Assembly (NCBI GenBank): GCA_018806985.1 | Contig: JADANN010000256.1 | Span: forward strand, 2,579,501 to 2,643,500 | Direction of reading: 5' to 3' | Origin: Angiostrongylus vasorum | Lineage: Eukaryota; Nematoda; Chromadorea; Rhabditida; Metastrongylidae | DNA: 64,000 bases | Part shown: positions 1-11,015 of the stretch, piece by piece | How positions within the stretch are numbered: the first letter of the stretch is position 1 | How the letters are laid out: the number at the start of each line of letters is the position of its first letter | Translations under genes and position numbers: made by a program | The notes under the pieces: generated by a model | Databases searched by the model: none | Seen by the model: only the letters and a program-made list of their open reading frames with translations | What the model was told of the DNA's origin: nothing

Positions 1-240
1 ATAGCTGGAAGACAAAGAACAAAATGGTGAGTGTTTAAAAGATGTTGTTTACTATACGATCAAAATTTAGGAACTGAATTTTCCGGTGGAGTTACGAAAG
101 TGTTTGACTGAGTAGGTTGCGTAACAATTTGACTCTTCCAGGGTCTGAACAAGGCGAAGCCTGGAAACGTCAGCTATTCTGATTGAATGAATGCCGTAAT
201 AACAAACTCGCATTTGATCATAAACAGAACTGTGAATTAG
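1..240 (+). repeat. PLE-type terminal repeat with degenerate hammerhead-like motif
   Basis: This stretch matches the right arm of the palindrome at 51.27-51.43 kb: a GTTACGAAAGTGTTTGACTG-like start, then a CTGAACA...GGAAACGTCAGC block at about 144-174, then a tail resembling 'aacctcgtgtttgctcat'. The same order of blocks ends the Penelope-like elements elsewhere in the window. The core reads CTGAACA instead of CTGANGA, so G8 of a hammerhead is lost and this copy is probably inactive. Confidence 0.5.
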
Positions 241-1012
241 AAATAATTCTGCTCATTGTTTGTCGTCACTTGTTGTAGCAGTGTGCATGAATTTATACCA
301 TTCGCCGCCAAGGTGTTCCGATCACTGTTCCCTGGTCATTTTTCTCACCAGCCGATTTCTTCAATATGTTGCTAGTACTGTTTCTTTAAAGATGACTGCG
401 AGCGAAATTAGGGAAATGAATCCCGATACTCAGCGGTAAGTCGTGAGCTTTCTTAGGAAATACAGAACTTATGGCTCCATGTGAGCCCAGACCAGATCGC
501 TGCCAACGAATCTCGATTTATCAGGTTTTCAAACTTCAGAACCACGTAGAGGTTACGAAAACGGGCGACAGCTTCTGAAAAAGCCGCGAGCTCGGATGGC
601 TACAAAGTCATTTGGGAATCAGCAAACCAAATCCCACCGAAACCGCCTAGTGCTGTTTTCATTTAATAGTAGTGAACCAAGGATTTGAGAAAAAAAAGGG
701 GAAAAAAAAACAGGGCAAAAATGTTTCATAGGGACATAAAAAAGCGGGAAGATGTGCATTTATCAAGCCACATAAAAAATCTCACGCCGAGTATTTGGAA
801 ATATCTGCGTGGAGAACTTTTGTCAAACGTTCTCGGCTTTGCAAGATGAAGATTTTTTGCGGCACTTAATGCAGCAGAGTTTAGTGAGCAGTAACAGCAG
901 TTAGAAATGTTGCTTGTGGAGATTAGAACGGGTTTGTACGTCCTTCCCTGGATTTAGTAATGTATTTCTTGTCACTTTTTTCCGGCCGAGGAAGGAAGAA
1001 ATCAATGCTAAT
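241..1012. other. No gene or repeat recognised
   Basis: I see no coding frame with splice signals and no copy of a repeat family seen elsewhere in the window. The segment is moderately AT-rich with short A runs near 690-710. Confidence 0.4.
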
Positions 1013-1297
1013 TCATTTGACAAGTGTAGTAAAAGTAGGAGGTATCTTAAACCTGTGACCCCTATACAAACTAATGCATAGTGGGAAAGGTTTCCATCTC
1101 GGATATCTTAACATAAGTTGGTCCAATGGATGCAGACTACCTTGTCTTTTTTCTGTGATTTCGTTACTGCTAGCGACCGCCGTCTTGGCTGCATGAACTT
1201 TGCAAAACGCTAGCGTTGGATCGCGGTTGCATCCCATCGCTACGAGATCCCTACACTGACACAATGAGACGACACCAATAAGAATAAGTAGTCGCAT
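1013..1297 (-). CDS. Candidate small secreted protein (94 aa), unrecognised
   Basis: The minus-strand frame starts at ATG 1297 and stops with TGA at 1013. The N-terminus is MRLLILIGVVSLCQC, a textbook short signal peptide, followed by a region with cysteines (AMGCNRDPTLAFC) and a dibasic EKR. Directly upstream is TTCTTACTTCCAG|GAAATG, a strong nematode 3' splice acceptor three bases before the ATG, as expected for an SL1 trans-splice site or an intron in the 5' UTR. I do not recognise a family. A donor-like GGTAGT after EKRQ could end the exon early, so the C-terminus is uncertain. A PLE terminal fragment lies just upstream at 1385-1515. It could be a chance frame; the signal peptide plus acceptor is the only positive evidence. 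Confidence 0.33.
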   Translation of the reverse strand: MRLLILIGVVSLCQCRDLVAMGCNRDPTLAFCKVHAAKTAVASSNEITEKRQGSLHPLDQLMLRYPRWKPFPLCISLYRGHRFKIPPTFTTLVK

Positions 1298-1384
1298 TTC
1301 CTGGAAGTAAGAATTTCTTCGACATATTTTAATTACAACGAAATTATGGATTTTCAAAACGATACGTGAAAAAACAGTGGAAGT

Positions 1385-1515
1385 AATTCGCAATCAAATT
1401 GGCTTTTCCAGGCTTTGAAGAAGGCACAATCCTTCGAAGCATCAGCTTTAGTGAATTAAGAGTATAATAACAACCTCTTGCGTGCTTATGAAGGAAACAG
1501 TGAACACTGGGAGTG
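1385..1515 (+). repeat. PLE-type terminal repeat fragment
   Basis: The segment has the same order of blocks as the other PLE ends: a 'ttttccaggct' lead, then TTGAAGAAGGC...CGAAGCATCAGC at 1413-1446, then 'aacaacctcttgcgtgctta' and a 'gaaacagtgaac' tail. The hammerhead core is damaged (first C lost, GAAG for GAAA). Confidence 0.5.
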
Positions 1516-1689
1516 TTATGTTTGGAGCTCGGTTTCATTATTCATTCGAGAAGTGCTACGCTCCAGAAGATCCGACTCGATGCAACTACGAAGAGCCTCA
1601 TCGCGATGACGAACAGGTGGTACAATCGATACGAATCATTACGGATGTGAGGGAGACGAATACGTTGAAACATTGGCAGAATAAAGTTT

Positions 1690-2220
1690 GATAACATTCT
1701 CACATTAGCTTTGCCATTTAAGAAAATATTACGTCTGAATTCTTATGAATATTTGTCCGGTGAGGAATATCGAGCAAGTCAGTTGTGATGTTCATTGCCA
1801 TCTTCCTACTTGATGGACTGAAAGTTAGAGTGATCTACCGTGTTTTTCCTGTGAGTGAGATTGGTTCCCTTCTGTACACGCCCAATTATATCCGGAACAC
1901 AAGTGTGACAGTACGTTCGTGCAGAGCATGCACCTTGTACATTGCTCCAGGCTAAGGCATAAAATACAGTGACTGAGTACATAGGAGGCGATTGGAACCA
2001 CCTCATCTCGTCGTATGTCCACTGTCATAAAGTCTTACTAGTGATCTCTGTACATATCCAACATGTACGCAAAGCCCTATTCTTTGATTGGGCTTCACAC
2101 GAGAGTGAGGCATCCTTCATGTTGCAGCGGAGCCCTCTGGACTCCTATGACCCCATCGATTCATGAAATATAAAGGTTACCTTAAGCGTTGTCAAGCAAC
2201 AACACAATAAAACTGTAGTA
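1690..2220. other. No gene recognised
   Basis: Several overlapping short frames exist on both strands, but none has a recognisable domain or a convincing acceptor/donor pair. No second copy of this segment was noticed in the window. Confidence 0.35.
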
Positions 2221-2224
2221 AGGC

Positions 2225-2830
2225 AATAAATAGGCTAGATGTTGAACACGAGACAACTAAGAGAAAAGTGCAGTTGGCAGCAAGAGCGTCATTGAACTGG
2301 GCACAAGAAAGCATCGGAAGATTACGGCTAATTGAAGACAGGAACAGTGTGTTATGTTAACACTCACCAATCAATGAAGTAAGTCACTTACTTAGCTACA
2401 AGAACGACCCGTCTTCTTGAAAGTTATGGCCATTTTTCCATTCCTTCGTTATATTACAACAATCCTGTACAGAGATGGTCAGATTATTGTGTGGGTTCGG
2501 TTGCGAGTTGAGGCTTTGTGAACTTCCCCTCTTACAGACGCGCTGAATGCTGGTGGAGCAAATTTTCGCTGAAAACTCATGATACTACATTGTTCTTAGG
2601 TCCTCAGTACGAGCGATTACTGGAATTATTATATCGTGGGAAGTTTGCCACCTTTTGAATCAAAATCTTTCAACAAGGCAGTAATTCTGTGTTCAGTGTA
2701 CCGACCGAAGGTGATGTAGCACGGCAAGGCCGGTGCACACATCGATGGAATGAATAAGTCAAAATCTTTAACAGCTATTTAACCGATTTTCCGAAGCTAA
2801 AAATTCTCGGTTTAGGATGATTTTCATTCA
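2225..2830 (+). repeat. Dispersed repeat family F, copy 1
   Basis: The segment around 2260-2760 (with 'attgtgtgggttcggttgcg' and 'ctggtggagcaaattttcgc') reappears in reverse complement at about 48.5-49.04 kb. In both places it abuts a family A element on the same side, so the two insertions look like copies of one composite unit. I found no intact frame; conceptual translation is broken by many stops. The element class is unknown. Confidence 0.5.
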
Positions 2831-3130
2831 ACATAGCATTGATTTACCATTTACCCTTTCAGGGGGTTCACATGTTATCCACTGCAGAATCGACGCCCTC
2901 GGTTTGCCCTTCTCTCAGCCTGTTTTTTTACGCTGACAGTGCCATAAACAATCACCCGTCAATGCGAAAGATCTGGGGGAACACAAATGGGCACTTAACC
3001 CATTTAAGCTGGAGCTAAAAATTCTAATCATAGTATTCAACCTTTATTCACTGCCTACTTTTTTTCATTTCAGCCTAGTAAGTGAAATACGTGTAGTATT
3101 TCACCTAATGCCCTTTCGTAAAGAGTCATA
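2830..3130 (-). repeat. Family A tRNA-like SINE, minus orientation, decayed
   Basis: It contains the family A landmarks in reverse: CCCTTTC-AGGG, a 'tctctcagcctgttttttta' block, 'caatcacccgtcaatg', 'acccatttaagctg' and 'tattcactgcctact'. The tRNA-like B box part has decayed. Confidence 0.5.
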
Positions 3131-4190
3131 GGTAGTAAACAAAAGCCAAACACTAGTATTGATTTATTTATTATCTGGCTAATCTTGATGGTAACAGTAA
3201 TTCGGAAATATATAGAAATTTAATGTAATATTTTAATAAGATCCACACCTTATTTTATAAATTTATAGTGATATTAGAAAAAATGGAGTATTGCGTTTCG
3301 TTAGTAGATGGTTCTGACAATCTAATAAGGTTTGTGGGGCGACATTCAAGAACATTCCCTAATATGCGTAAATGTCATGGTGCGATCACGATGATTGGGT
3401 TGAAATGACAAGCAGCAATCCAAGATCGTTAATCTAGTTAGTGGCGGCGATATAGTGGCGCTTATTCAAGACTGGGAAGCGTTCTTAGGATAAGAGAGCT
3501 GGAACAGGTGAACAGAAAGAACGACCTGTGAAGCTGCAAATCGATGGAAACAGAGCTTAGTTTGAGCGCAGTACGGCAATACTTTGAGAATACGACAATA
3601 CATTTGTTTAATATATTTGTCGGTACTACGAAAATGTAAAAAGACGGCCGTTAAGGAATGCGAGAACGGAATAGCAAAAAGCTCTCGCTGCTTGTCCGGA
3701 GCGTCATCGAACAGCATTAATGTCTGTTTGCCTCTTTAATTCAATGATGAATAGCAGAAATCAGAACCAGTCTTTGCTGACGACACTGTTCTCGAAAACC
3801 AGAAATCAGATGAATCAATATCGTCCTTACTACTGTTCAACAATATCAATAAAGGGTGTGTATGAATGGAGAATAGCGGCACATTAAAGAATTTTGAGCT
3901 CATTTGTTTCTAATATGCATGTGTTTGTGTTGGTAGCCAAACCGGTGCACGACGCAAGACATCAGGAGGATAAGTATCTCTTAGGCAACAGTGATCGCTC
4001 TAGATTAGCGTGGTGTCACGTTTTTGACCGGTTCTAGGATGAGACTATGATAGTTCTCTGAAGAAGACGAAAATAACGAACAAATGCAACTCACCGAACT
4101 GGCGTAAATTGGTTTAAAAGCTAATTGCCTTTCTTCCTCTTATTGAGAGCAAAAATATAGCTGCTCTGCCTTTCATAGCATTGTTGTCTG
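3130..4190. other. No gene recognised
   Basis: A minus-strand 83-codon frame at 3466-3717 has no recognised domain, signal peptide or splice context, so I do not call it. No family A-F copy was seen. Confidence 0.35.
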
Positions 4191-4279
4191 AAGTTTGCAA
4201 ATGTTGTTAGTTCGATGGGAAGGATATCTAGAGCGTGTCACATTACCGTATCCCTTTTTAGGTAGGGGGAATTCTTGGG

Positions 4280-5240
4280 AATCAAAAATTCGCGAAAAGG
4301 TTAAGACTGTCACATTTTTCTCGTTTACTTATGAGCAGGATGGGTGTATAAATGTTAATATCTTTGAATTTCCTGAGGACGCCCTTATCGGGTCCTGTTG
4401 CTGTGCCTTTCTTCATTCTTTCTATGGCAACTCGAACATCAGAGGGTGGAATCCTGAACGATTTTTCACCAGCGAGGATTTCGGGTGGAAAAGATTGGTA
4501 TAGAACGTTGCCCACATGACGTCGGATTGCTGAACATTATAGTCCCAGAAATCCTGATGGCAGTTGTTCAGACTGGATCGTTCTCGAGCTGCTCCCAATA
4601 ACTTTTTCTGTCTATACCGATGTGAATCTTTCTGCAATGATGTTCTACAGCTGTCATTTATTATCCGCCGTGTTAAGTGTGTTGCAGTAGGAACACGCTT
4701 CAGTGTCCTTCTCCTTACTAGCCACTCCTTAGCAGCAATGGACTTGTGGTCTGAACTTCCTATTTAAGGAAATGAGGCGAGTTCGGCACAAGTTTGAAGT
4801 TCTTCGACAACCAACATGTAGTCTTCGGTCGAGTCATCATTTATCTGGCAGTCATATGAGGAGAGGATTTTATTGCAAAAATTCTCGTCATAAACGACTT
4901 GTTTCGTTTTTTCTTAGAGGGCAACAGTAGTTGTTTTCCATCTTATAGCTGAATCGAATCTTCGCACAAAGAAAGCGGTGGTCAGATCCAGTACAAAATA
5001 CAGGTACCACTGAGATGTCAAAGAGGCACCGTTTTCTGTCCGTTAGAATATGGTCGATCTTCGCATGAGTTGTGTCATTAAGAGACTACCATGTCCACCG
5101 GCAATTTTCTCTCTTCTCGAAAAATGGATTCCCGTGGAACAGGCATGGTACGTACAGAAGTCCTACAAGACGGTTCCCATCCTCATTTTGATTTCCATCT
5201 CCGCGTTTTTCTATCATGTCGTTAAATTGTTCAATTCACG
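4280..5240 (-). mobile_element. RTE-class non-LTR retrotransposon fragment (endonuclease/linker region)
   Basis: Broken minus-strand frames give a run of RTE motifs. Near 5070-5230 are FNDMIE, GDGNQNEDGNRLVGLLY and LFHGNPFFEKR, matching the end of the AP-endonuclease domain. Around 4420-4640 are RYRQKKLLGAARERSSLNN and DFW-YN. At 4280-4515 are FYTNLF and SDVRVAIERMKKGTATGPD, the start of the reverse transcriptase. Several frameshifts and stops separate these blocks. The catalytic RT core is absent. It is a dead 5' half of the same subfamily whose 3' half lies at 30.3-31.6 kb. Confidence 0.75.
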
Positions 5241-5589
5241 TTGTAGGTTCTATGGAAGTCTAATGCAGTTTGAAAGGGAAAAGTCTTTTATTTTCCATAT
5301 AAGTTCGATTACATTAAAGTGTATGCAGTCAAGCATGATGAAATATCATACGAGGTCATTGTCTTTCCACAGCATACATCACTAATAATTGCATAAACCA
5401 CCGCGAAAGTTTACCTCGGTGTGCTTTGGTTTGAAATGGAATCTCTAAACGCATGCAAATTATGTTCACCTACGGTTCCGATCTCGAACAGATCGGTTAG
5501 TTAGATTTGCTCCAATTTAACCTTGTCACTACGAAACTAGAGCAGTTGGTGCAAGTAAGTTGGGTTTTTTTTAATTTCTAGATGAAAGA

Positions 5590-5985
5590 AAGGAGGACCT
5601 CCCAACGGTCAACCGCCTCATCGTGGCTGGGAGGTGTTCTTGAGTGAAGGATTGTGATGTACAGCGGGACGATTCATCCCCTTCGCAGGGTCTCCCAAGC
5701 TGAGGAGTCCGGCGTTTCCACCTGGAAGCCAAGTTAAGAGTAAACCAATACGAGGATCCACCACCGTCCTGGTATGAAACTAGTCGCAAGCTGGCAAATC
5801 TCCCTCTGATCCATAAAGGTGGCGACTGCCTGTGGTGGTGAAGACCTGGGGCAGAATTTGGCCAGGCTGACCTCGGGAATTCCAGGGAACCACAATGGCT
5901 TAAGCAGCAAACCTCCGAAAAATGGAGAATACACTGGGGGCCCGTACAACCAGTGAGGAGGGGCCATTTAAGTATCAAGTAAGGA
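5590..5985 (+). repeat. Dispersed repeat family C, copy 1
   Basis: The unit starts at 'accgcctcatcgtggctggg' and runs to 'tacaaccagtgaggaggggc'. Similar copies lie at 13.7, 39.4 and 49.8 kb (plus) and at 62.0-62.4 kb (minus). This copy is followed directly by a family A tRNA-like head, as is the 39.4 kb copy. Confidence 0.7.
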
Positions 5986-6115
5986 AGGCGAAACGAAGGA
6001 CCAGTATGGTGAGGTGGGGCACGGATTAGCCTCCGGATGAAGGATAATAGCGTGTTTGATCCCCACCACGGACACATGCGGTTCGGGGTTTTGCAAAAAT
6101 ATCTGCTTCGAGTCT
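5985..6115 (+). repeat. Family A tRNA-like SINE head
   Basis: The segment has ACGAAGGACC, an A-box-like 'tggtgaggtggggcacg', 'ggataatagcgtg', a B-box-like TTTGATCCCC, and the tail 'ggggttttgcaaaaatatc'. The order and spacing match the other family A copies. Confidence 0.6.
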
Positions 6116-6289
6116 ATTTATATGGAAACTCAACTTCTTCTTTTTTTCGTTTCGTTTGCTCACTGCCCATGGGCGAATCAACTAAAAACGGTACAGTTGT
6201 TGCTTCAAGTTCATTTATTTGTTTTCTTTTAAAGCGACCTAAAACCACATATTGTCCAGATCTTAGTAGATTTTTCCTACGGTTCTTCT

Positions 6290-6440
6290 TGCCTCCATCA
6301 TTCACAAAGGTCTTCCGATTTTGCACATAGGTTCTGTTGCTGCTTAAGTAATTTCGGTTTTTCTTTAGGAATTTTTTTTCGTTGAATGCTGGTCGAATCT
6401 GTTCTTCCTGTATTCATGGAACAGATGTGCTATGGCGTTT
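6290..6440 (+). repeat. Family E repeat fragment
   Basis: 'cctccatcattcacaaaggt', 'ctgttgctgcttaa' and 'tcgttgaatgctggtcgaat' match the blocks at 49.44-49.55 and 31.8 kb in the same order. Confidence 0.5.
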
Positions 6441-6449
6441 CTAGATCTT

Positions 6450-8200
6450 CACAACGATCAATCTCTAAATTTCGAGGAAATCTTCTTCTTGTTACAGAAA
6501 AAGCATGTGCTAACCGTGATGCATTCTTGCGGAGTAAAATGACAACAAATGTGAAATGGCATAATACAATGAACTGGACAACAGGTTTTGCACCAGCAAT
6601 TGACCCTATGGTCACGTTGTACCTACAACGATCTCAGATATGAAACTAAATGGAAAGGTGACCTTGCTCAGTCAGGCTCATACTATGATCTCACAGTAAT
6701 AAAGGTTTTACGCAACTGGTCTTGAAATTCGTTTAGCTTTTTAATGTCATCACGTATAATCTGCATGGTCCCGCACGATCTTTGGGTTCTTATCCCTTAC
6801 AATGCCACGATAGTGCAGAAATTGGAGTCATTTCTCAAATAACGCTCTAGAATTGGATTGTAGCCAGTCTGAAATTACGACCAATATGGGATAGACGTGT
6901 ATTGTGCTGAAATTATCAAAGTTTCAAAGAACACTCCTTTCGGCCATGGGAGACTTTCTACAAAATCGTCAATGGGACTGTTACATCGAGATAGGAGACA
7001 ACCATATATTCCCTACGTTCTTTTTTTCTGCTTTAATTATGAATTCTTTGCCTACACTACAACATCAAGCAACGACGATAATGAGACCGAGATATTTTCT
7101 CCAGACTTGTGAAATCTCTTCAAGAAAAATTTCTGTGGAGATTACAGTGAAAGGAAGAGGAAGAGCTCTAGAGTTCATCTTGGTGGCGTATGTTATCCAT
7201 GACGTCTCACAGTTTTATACGTCCTCTTCTCTCCACATAAGTGGTATTGCCTTGATTGAGACTGCCACAACTAGATTAGCCGCCATCGGTTCGCTTTCTT
7301 AATGCAACAGTTCTCCAATGGTTCAAAATCGCACTACATCGTAAAAATCTTGCTTAACATTGCTTTTCTCACATGAAAAAGATAAATCCAAAAAATTTCT
7401 CAACGAAAATTGCAAATAAACTTGTTTGCCGTTTTTCACAAACCTTTGAGAAGGTACCGCTGTCCTCATCATCGATGAAGACTGTACAGTTAAGCAATTC
7501 ATTGAAGCAATACAGAAGAAAATATTGTAGCTTTGGAGCACTCATTCGATTAAAAGCGTTTCCATTCTGCTGAGATGCTTGCCATCATGGATTGCTTAGT
7601 GAGAATATTCCCCATTCAGTATACAGAAATACGGCACGACCTTTACAACCTACCAGAGGCAAGAATCTGCAGCAACATCACCGTTCTCTTAAAATAATGG
7701 ATTCGACAAATCGAAATCATCCCGTCACATTCATCAAGTACGCTCCAGACATCTTCCTATGCTTACTCGACGGCTATGTTGGTTTGTACAGAAAATTTTG
7801 CTGTCATGGAATTTACAGTTAGCAACTGGAGATATCAGTAAGGAATTCGCTAGGAAGAGCTTGCGATTGCGGATTGCAGCGACGCTTTTTAAAGCTTGTA
7901 TGAGTTTTCATGATGGAGAAGGTCGTAGACGTCTATTAAAAGTGGACGTCGACGATGTGAAGCCGAGAACCAATGCCACACTTCCAAAAACTACTTAAGG
8001 GTTGGAGAATAATCGACGTTTATCGAACGGTCGTTCCTCATTTGAAAGGCATCACTGGGAAGGTGAAAATTTTCGACTAAGATATTAGGCGTCACCCACA
8101 GTTTTGCGCGGATGCGACGTGCCACAACGCCTAATTTAGTGCCGGCTACGATCTTGGACAAATTGACTGGAATTAAAAAATATTGAGGGATTGAAAATAT
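6450..8200. other. No gene recognised
   Basis: Many short frames occur on both strands, the longest 132 codons at 6904-7302, without domains, conserved motifs or good splice context. The 7590-8000 stretch may be old transposon sequence because RTE remains follow directly, but I cannot show it. Confidence 0.35.
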
Positions 8201-8204
8201 GATG

Positions 8205-8345
8205 CAGTTGAACAGGATTTTGCCGTACGCATTCAACCTGATCCTGTAATAGGCGAAGTGTCGGTGTGCGTTGCCAGTGCCTTCAACCTCTCCATCGGTC
8301 ATTATTGCCGCTCTTCTCTCCTTGATACCTTCTTCTATAACCATT
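8205..8345 (-). mobile_element. RTE fragment (linker region)
   Basis: The minus frame reads EEGIKERRAAIM, then EGTGNAHRHFAYYRIRLNA, which matches the basic linker before the RT domain in nematode RTE elements (IKEDLKERRAA...KARRxFANxK). It is orientated opposite to the RTE piece at 8.5 kb, so it comes from a separate insertion or an inversion. Confidence 0.6.
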
Positions 8346-8519
8346 CTGCAGAGTTCGGGCGTCAGTGTGTTGTTGCCTGTTGCCTGCGTGCTTCAACATA
8401 GGTGTATCAGCATGAGCGTTCCTGAAGACAGGAATCTCTTCTTGACTTTCGAACCCTCGGCTACTGAGCTAAACGATATGAACATCAACGTAAAGAGAGA
8501 CGTTCGATAAACCGAAACC

Positions 8520-9180
8520 ATCTCGCCAAAGTTATTTTCCACCACCCGCCAGAACGTCATGCGAACACTGGAATGGGACAATATGGGAGTGAAAATCGAT
8601 GGCCGGCAATTACACTATCTTCGCTTCTCCGATAATATCGTTCTTGTAATGTCAAGAATTAGCCAGGCGGAACGAATGCTTACCGACTTTGATAACGCTT
8701 AGGGAAAGATTGGTCTTCGCTTACATTTCAAGATGACGAAGTTCATGAGAAACGAATATGTTTCTGATGTCCTATTTACAATCAGTGGAATAAATATCTC
8801 GTAACGCCCCAATCATGTAAATCATGAAGTCAAAATGATGAACGAATTGAGTTCAGCAGGAAGAAGCCAGCAGGTTGGGAATCTTTCAAGAACATTATGG
8901 ATAAAGTGAAAAGGACTGAGAACACGCAACTCCATGTCTATCTTTTTGACTTCATGTTTCTTCCTGTCTTAAAGTACGCGATGGAGATCTCGTCGCTATG
9001 TAAGCACAAATGTATATTTATGTATGAAAACAGGAAAGCTAGCCATGCAAGAGCAAAGTTCTCAGCTCGCTACCACGTCGTCAACCTTAGTGACAAACAA
9101 TGGCAAGCAACTATAGAGAAGATCATATATGTTAAAAACAAGCCAAGGACTTAAGTACAGAAGAGTTGGTACCAATAAAG
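8520..9180 (+). mobile_element. RTE reverse transcriptase fragment (palm to thumb)
   Basis: The plus-strand translation gives RQNVMRTLEWDNMGVKIDG, then HYLRFSDNIVLVMSRISQAE (palm, with FSDN for the catalytic FADD), GLRLHFKMTKFMRNEYVSD, ISGINIS, and later MMNELSS. Stops and frameshifts interrupt it and the catalytic aspartate pair is lost. Thumb/connection motifs continue weakly to about 9.18 kb. Confidence 0.75.
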
Positions 9181-10810
9181 AAAGTATTACACCATCTTTA
9201 CCAACGCTGGTAAAAAGGCTCTTGGTTTTCTGCGGTGGATAGAAATTCGGAGTTTGTCAACAACAATGAACTGGCAAAAGCTATTGATTATGTATTAGAT
9301 ATCCTACAACCTGAGTTTGCATTATCAGTCCTCGTCTGCTTTTTTTGACTAGAAACTTTTGTATAATTCACCGATAACAGTTTAACACCCATTTGGCTTG
9401 CTTTCTCCAATAACGCATAAGAACACGAAGAAAATATGAGCGGAGGGGACCCAGCAATCAACACAGGTAGTTGCGGAGTACAACAGTTGAAAATGCAGTT
9501 CAATCTTTCTCCACATGCGACGTGCATTGAATTTAAAGCGAACAGCTGACTGTTCATACATGACAGCATATCTTCTAGGTGTCTTTACCAGTATTTCGCT
9601 CTTGCGCGTCTTTTAAATCCGTTTCCATGTTTTTCAGCTTCTCGTACCAAATGTGTTCAGCAGATGGTAAACGGTTTCCCAACATGTCATAAAACAACTA
9701 CCACAAGTTGCATCCGTTTAGAATACCGATTGTAAAACAAACATGAGTTTTAGGTCGTCTTTTGGTGCCATCATTTCAAACTATCAAGGAGCAAATATGT
9801 ATATTTATTCTGCCTCACATTTCCTAAAATGCGAAGTTGTGACATTGACAGATCGGACGTTCAACATACAGCATTAGGTCAGGCTCAGAACAATTTAAAG
9901 TAAGAATACCGAAGCTTTCCTCAAATATGCGACTAAAACGTCACATGCTATTTACCATGCTTAAGTTCATTAAATCACATGGATTACTCAGTTGCTTCTT
10001 ACGATATGTTGCATATTTCTGCTACGTAACCCTCGATCATTCTACTAGTCCAATGGGTCGCCGCCGTTCAGCAATAACCCCTGTCGTGACCATCGCGCAG
10101 AGTTTGCGATCGTCGATGGTATTTCGCCCTAATGATCTCAGAGTGCCAGGAAAAAACACACTCAACTAGCATTCAACATGTCAAAGAAGGATGAGCACCA
10201 ATCCTCAAGTCGCGATCGAATTTACGTACGATCGAGACCTCCTCCATAGGAGTGGAAGTCTCGATAGAACGAAATGAATCAGGAAATGTGGGATTCGTAC
10301 GACTCTTGAGGATGGCTATTTCATTATTTAACTGCTCAGCTTCATGGGTAATTCCTTCAATAGCATGCTAATGTTTTCTTTGACATGAAGTAATTTTTGT
10401 CCCAAATTTCATAATGCTACGTGAAGAATACTTACCGATTCAGTAAATAGTCAAGAAACTCTTTAACTTGGTTAAGCAGTCAAACTAACCTAGTTTTCCG
10501 AGAGGTGTAAGTTTCACTGAAGTTCCCTTACAAGCCACACCACATTTTCATACTTTCGGCTACAAGAACATTATACCCTTATATACACAGAAAGCTAATG
10601 AGGAAGGGATACAATAGCTTGTGCACATAGCGTGATGTAAACAATGCGACCAGTACCTAAGCGAATGAGGTGACGCTACTCATTCTTGAACGGGCTGGAG
10701 AAGGTCGCAGTGTCGATCCATCGGGCGATGTTGCTTTGTCCGCTGGCTATGGAAAGGGACTGAGGTAGGGCAAGTACGCAGGTCTTGGGTCAAGTAATTG
10801 CGTGTACGAG
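9180..10810. other. No gene recognised
   Basis: An 80-codon frame at 9927-10169 and a 93-codon minus frame at 9288-9569 have no recognised domains. The segment may contain the degraded 3' end of the RTE copy at its left side. Near 10200-10300 is a short imperfect inverted pair ('gatcgagacctcctccatag' and 'ggagtggaagtctcgat'). Confidence 0.3.
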
Positions 10811-10819
10811 ATTAATGAT

Positions 10820-11015
10820 AATGTCGAAAATTATAGTCGCATAAGGTTGATGAGTAAAAAAAAGCGGCTCTGAAGAAGGCGATACTGCCGAAACGTCAGC
10901 TACTGTTGTATTGTATTGTGTTTTTCTATGGAAGTAAATGTATGCTGTTTAACAACCTCGCGATTGCTGAACAAGAAAACGACGCATTCATATTCCAATG
11001 TCGAAAATATTCTCT
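10820..11015 (+). mobile_element. Internally deleted Penelope-like element derivative
   Basis: The left part ('ttatagtcgcataaggttga') matches the internal 3' part of the PLE at 56.2 kb in reverse complement and the element at 20.8 kb. The right part contains the PLE end: hammerhead-like block, 'actgttgtattgtattgtgt', 'tatggaagtaaatgtatgct', 'cctcgcgattgctgaacaag' and 'aaaacgacgcattcatattc'. No coding sequence remains. Confidence 0.7.
10865..10903 (+). ncRNA. Hammerhead-ribozyme-like motif, core intact
   Basis: The sequence reads GGCT-CTGAAGA-A-GGC-GATACT-GCC-GAAA-CGTC-AGC. CTGAAGA fits box 1 (CUGANGA), GGC/GCC forms a short stem II, and GAAA is box 2. A-C/G-U makes a minimal two-pair stem III ending in GTC, the usual cleavage triplet, and GCT/AGC closes stem I. 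One A lies between box 1 and stem II, which is unusual. Hammerheads with very short stem III are known from Penelope-like elements and may act as dimers. Activity is inferred, not shown. Confidence 0.55.

Noticed and set aside
5571..6077. A 168-codon minus frame
   Set aside because: It lies entirely in family C plus family A repeat sequence; length alone is not evidence of a gene.
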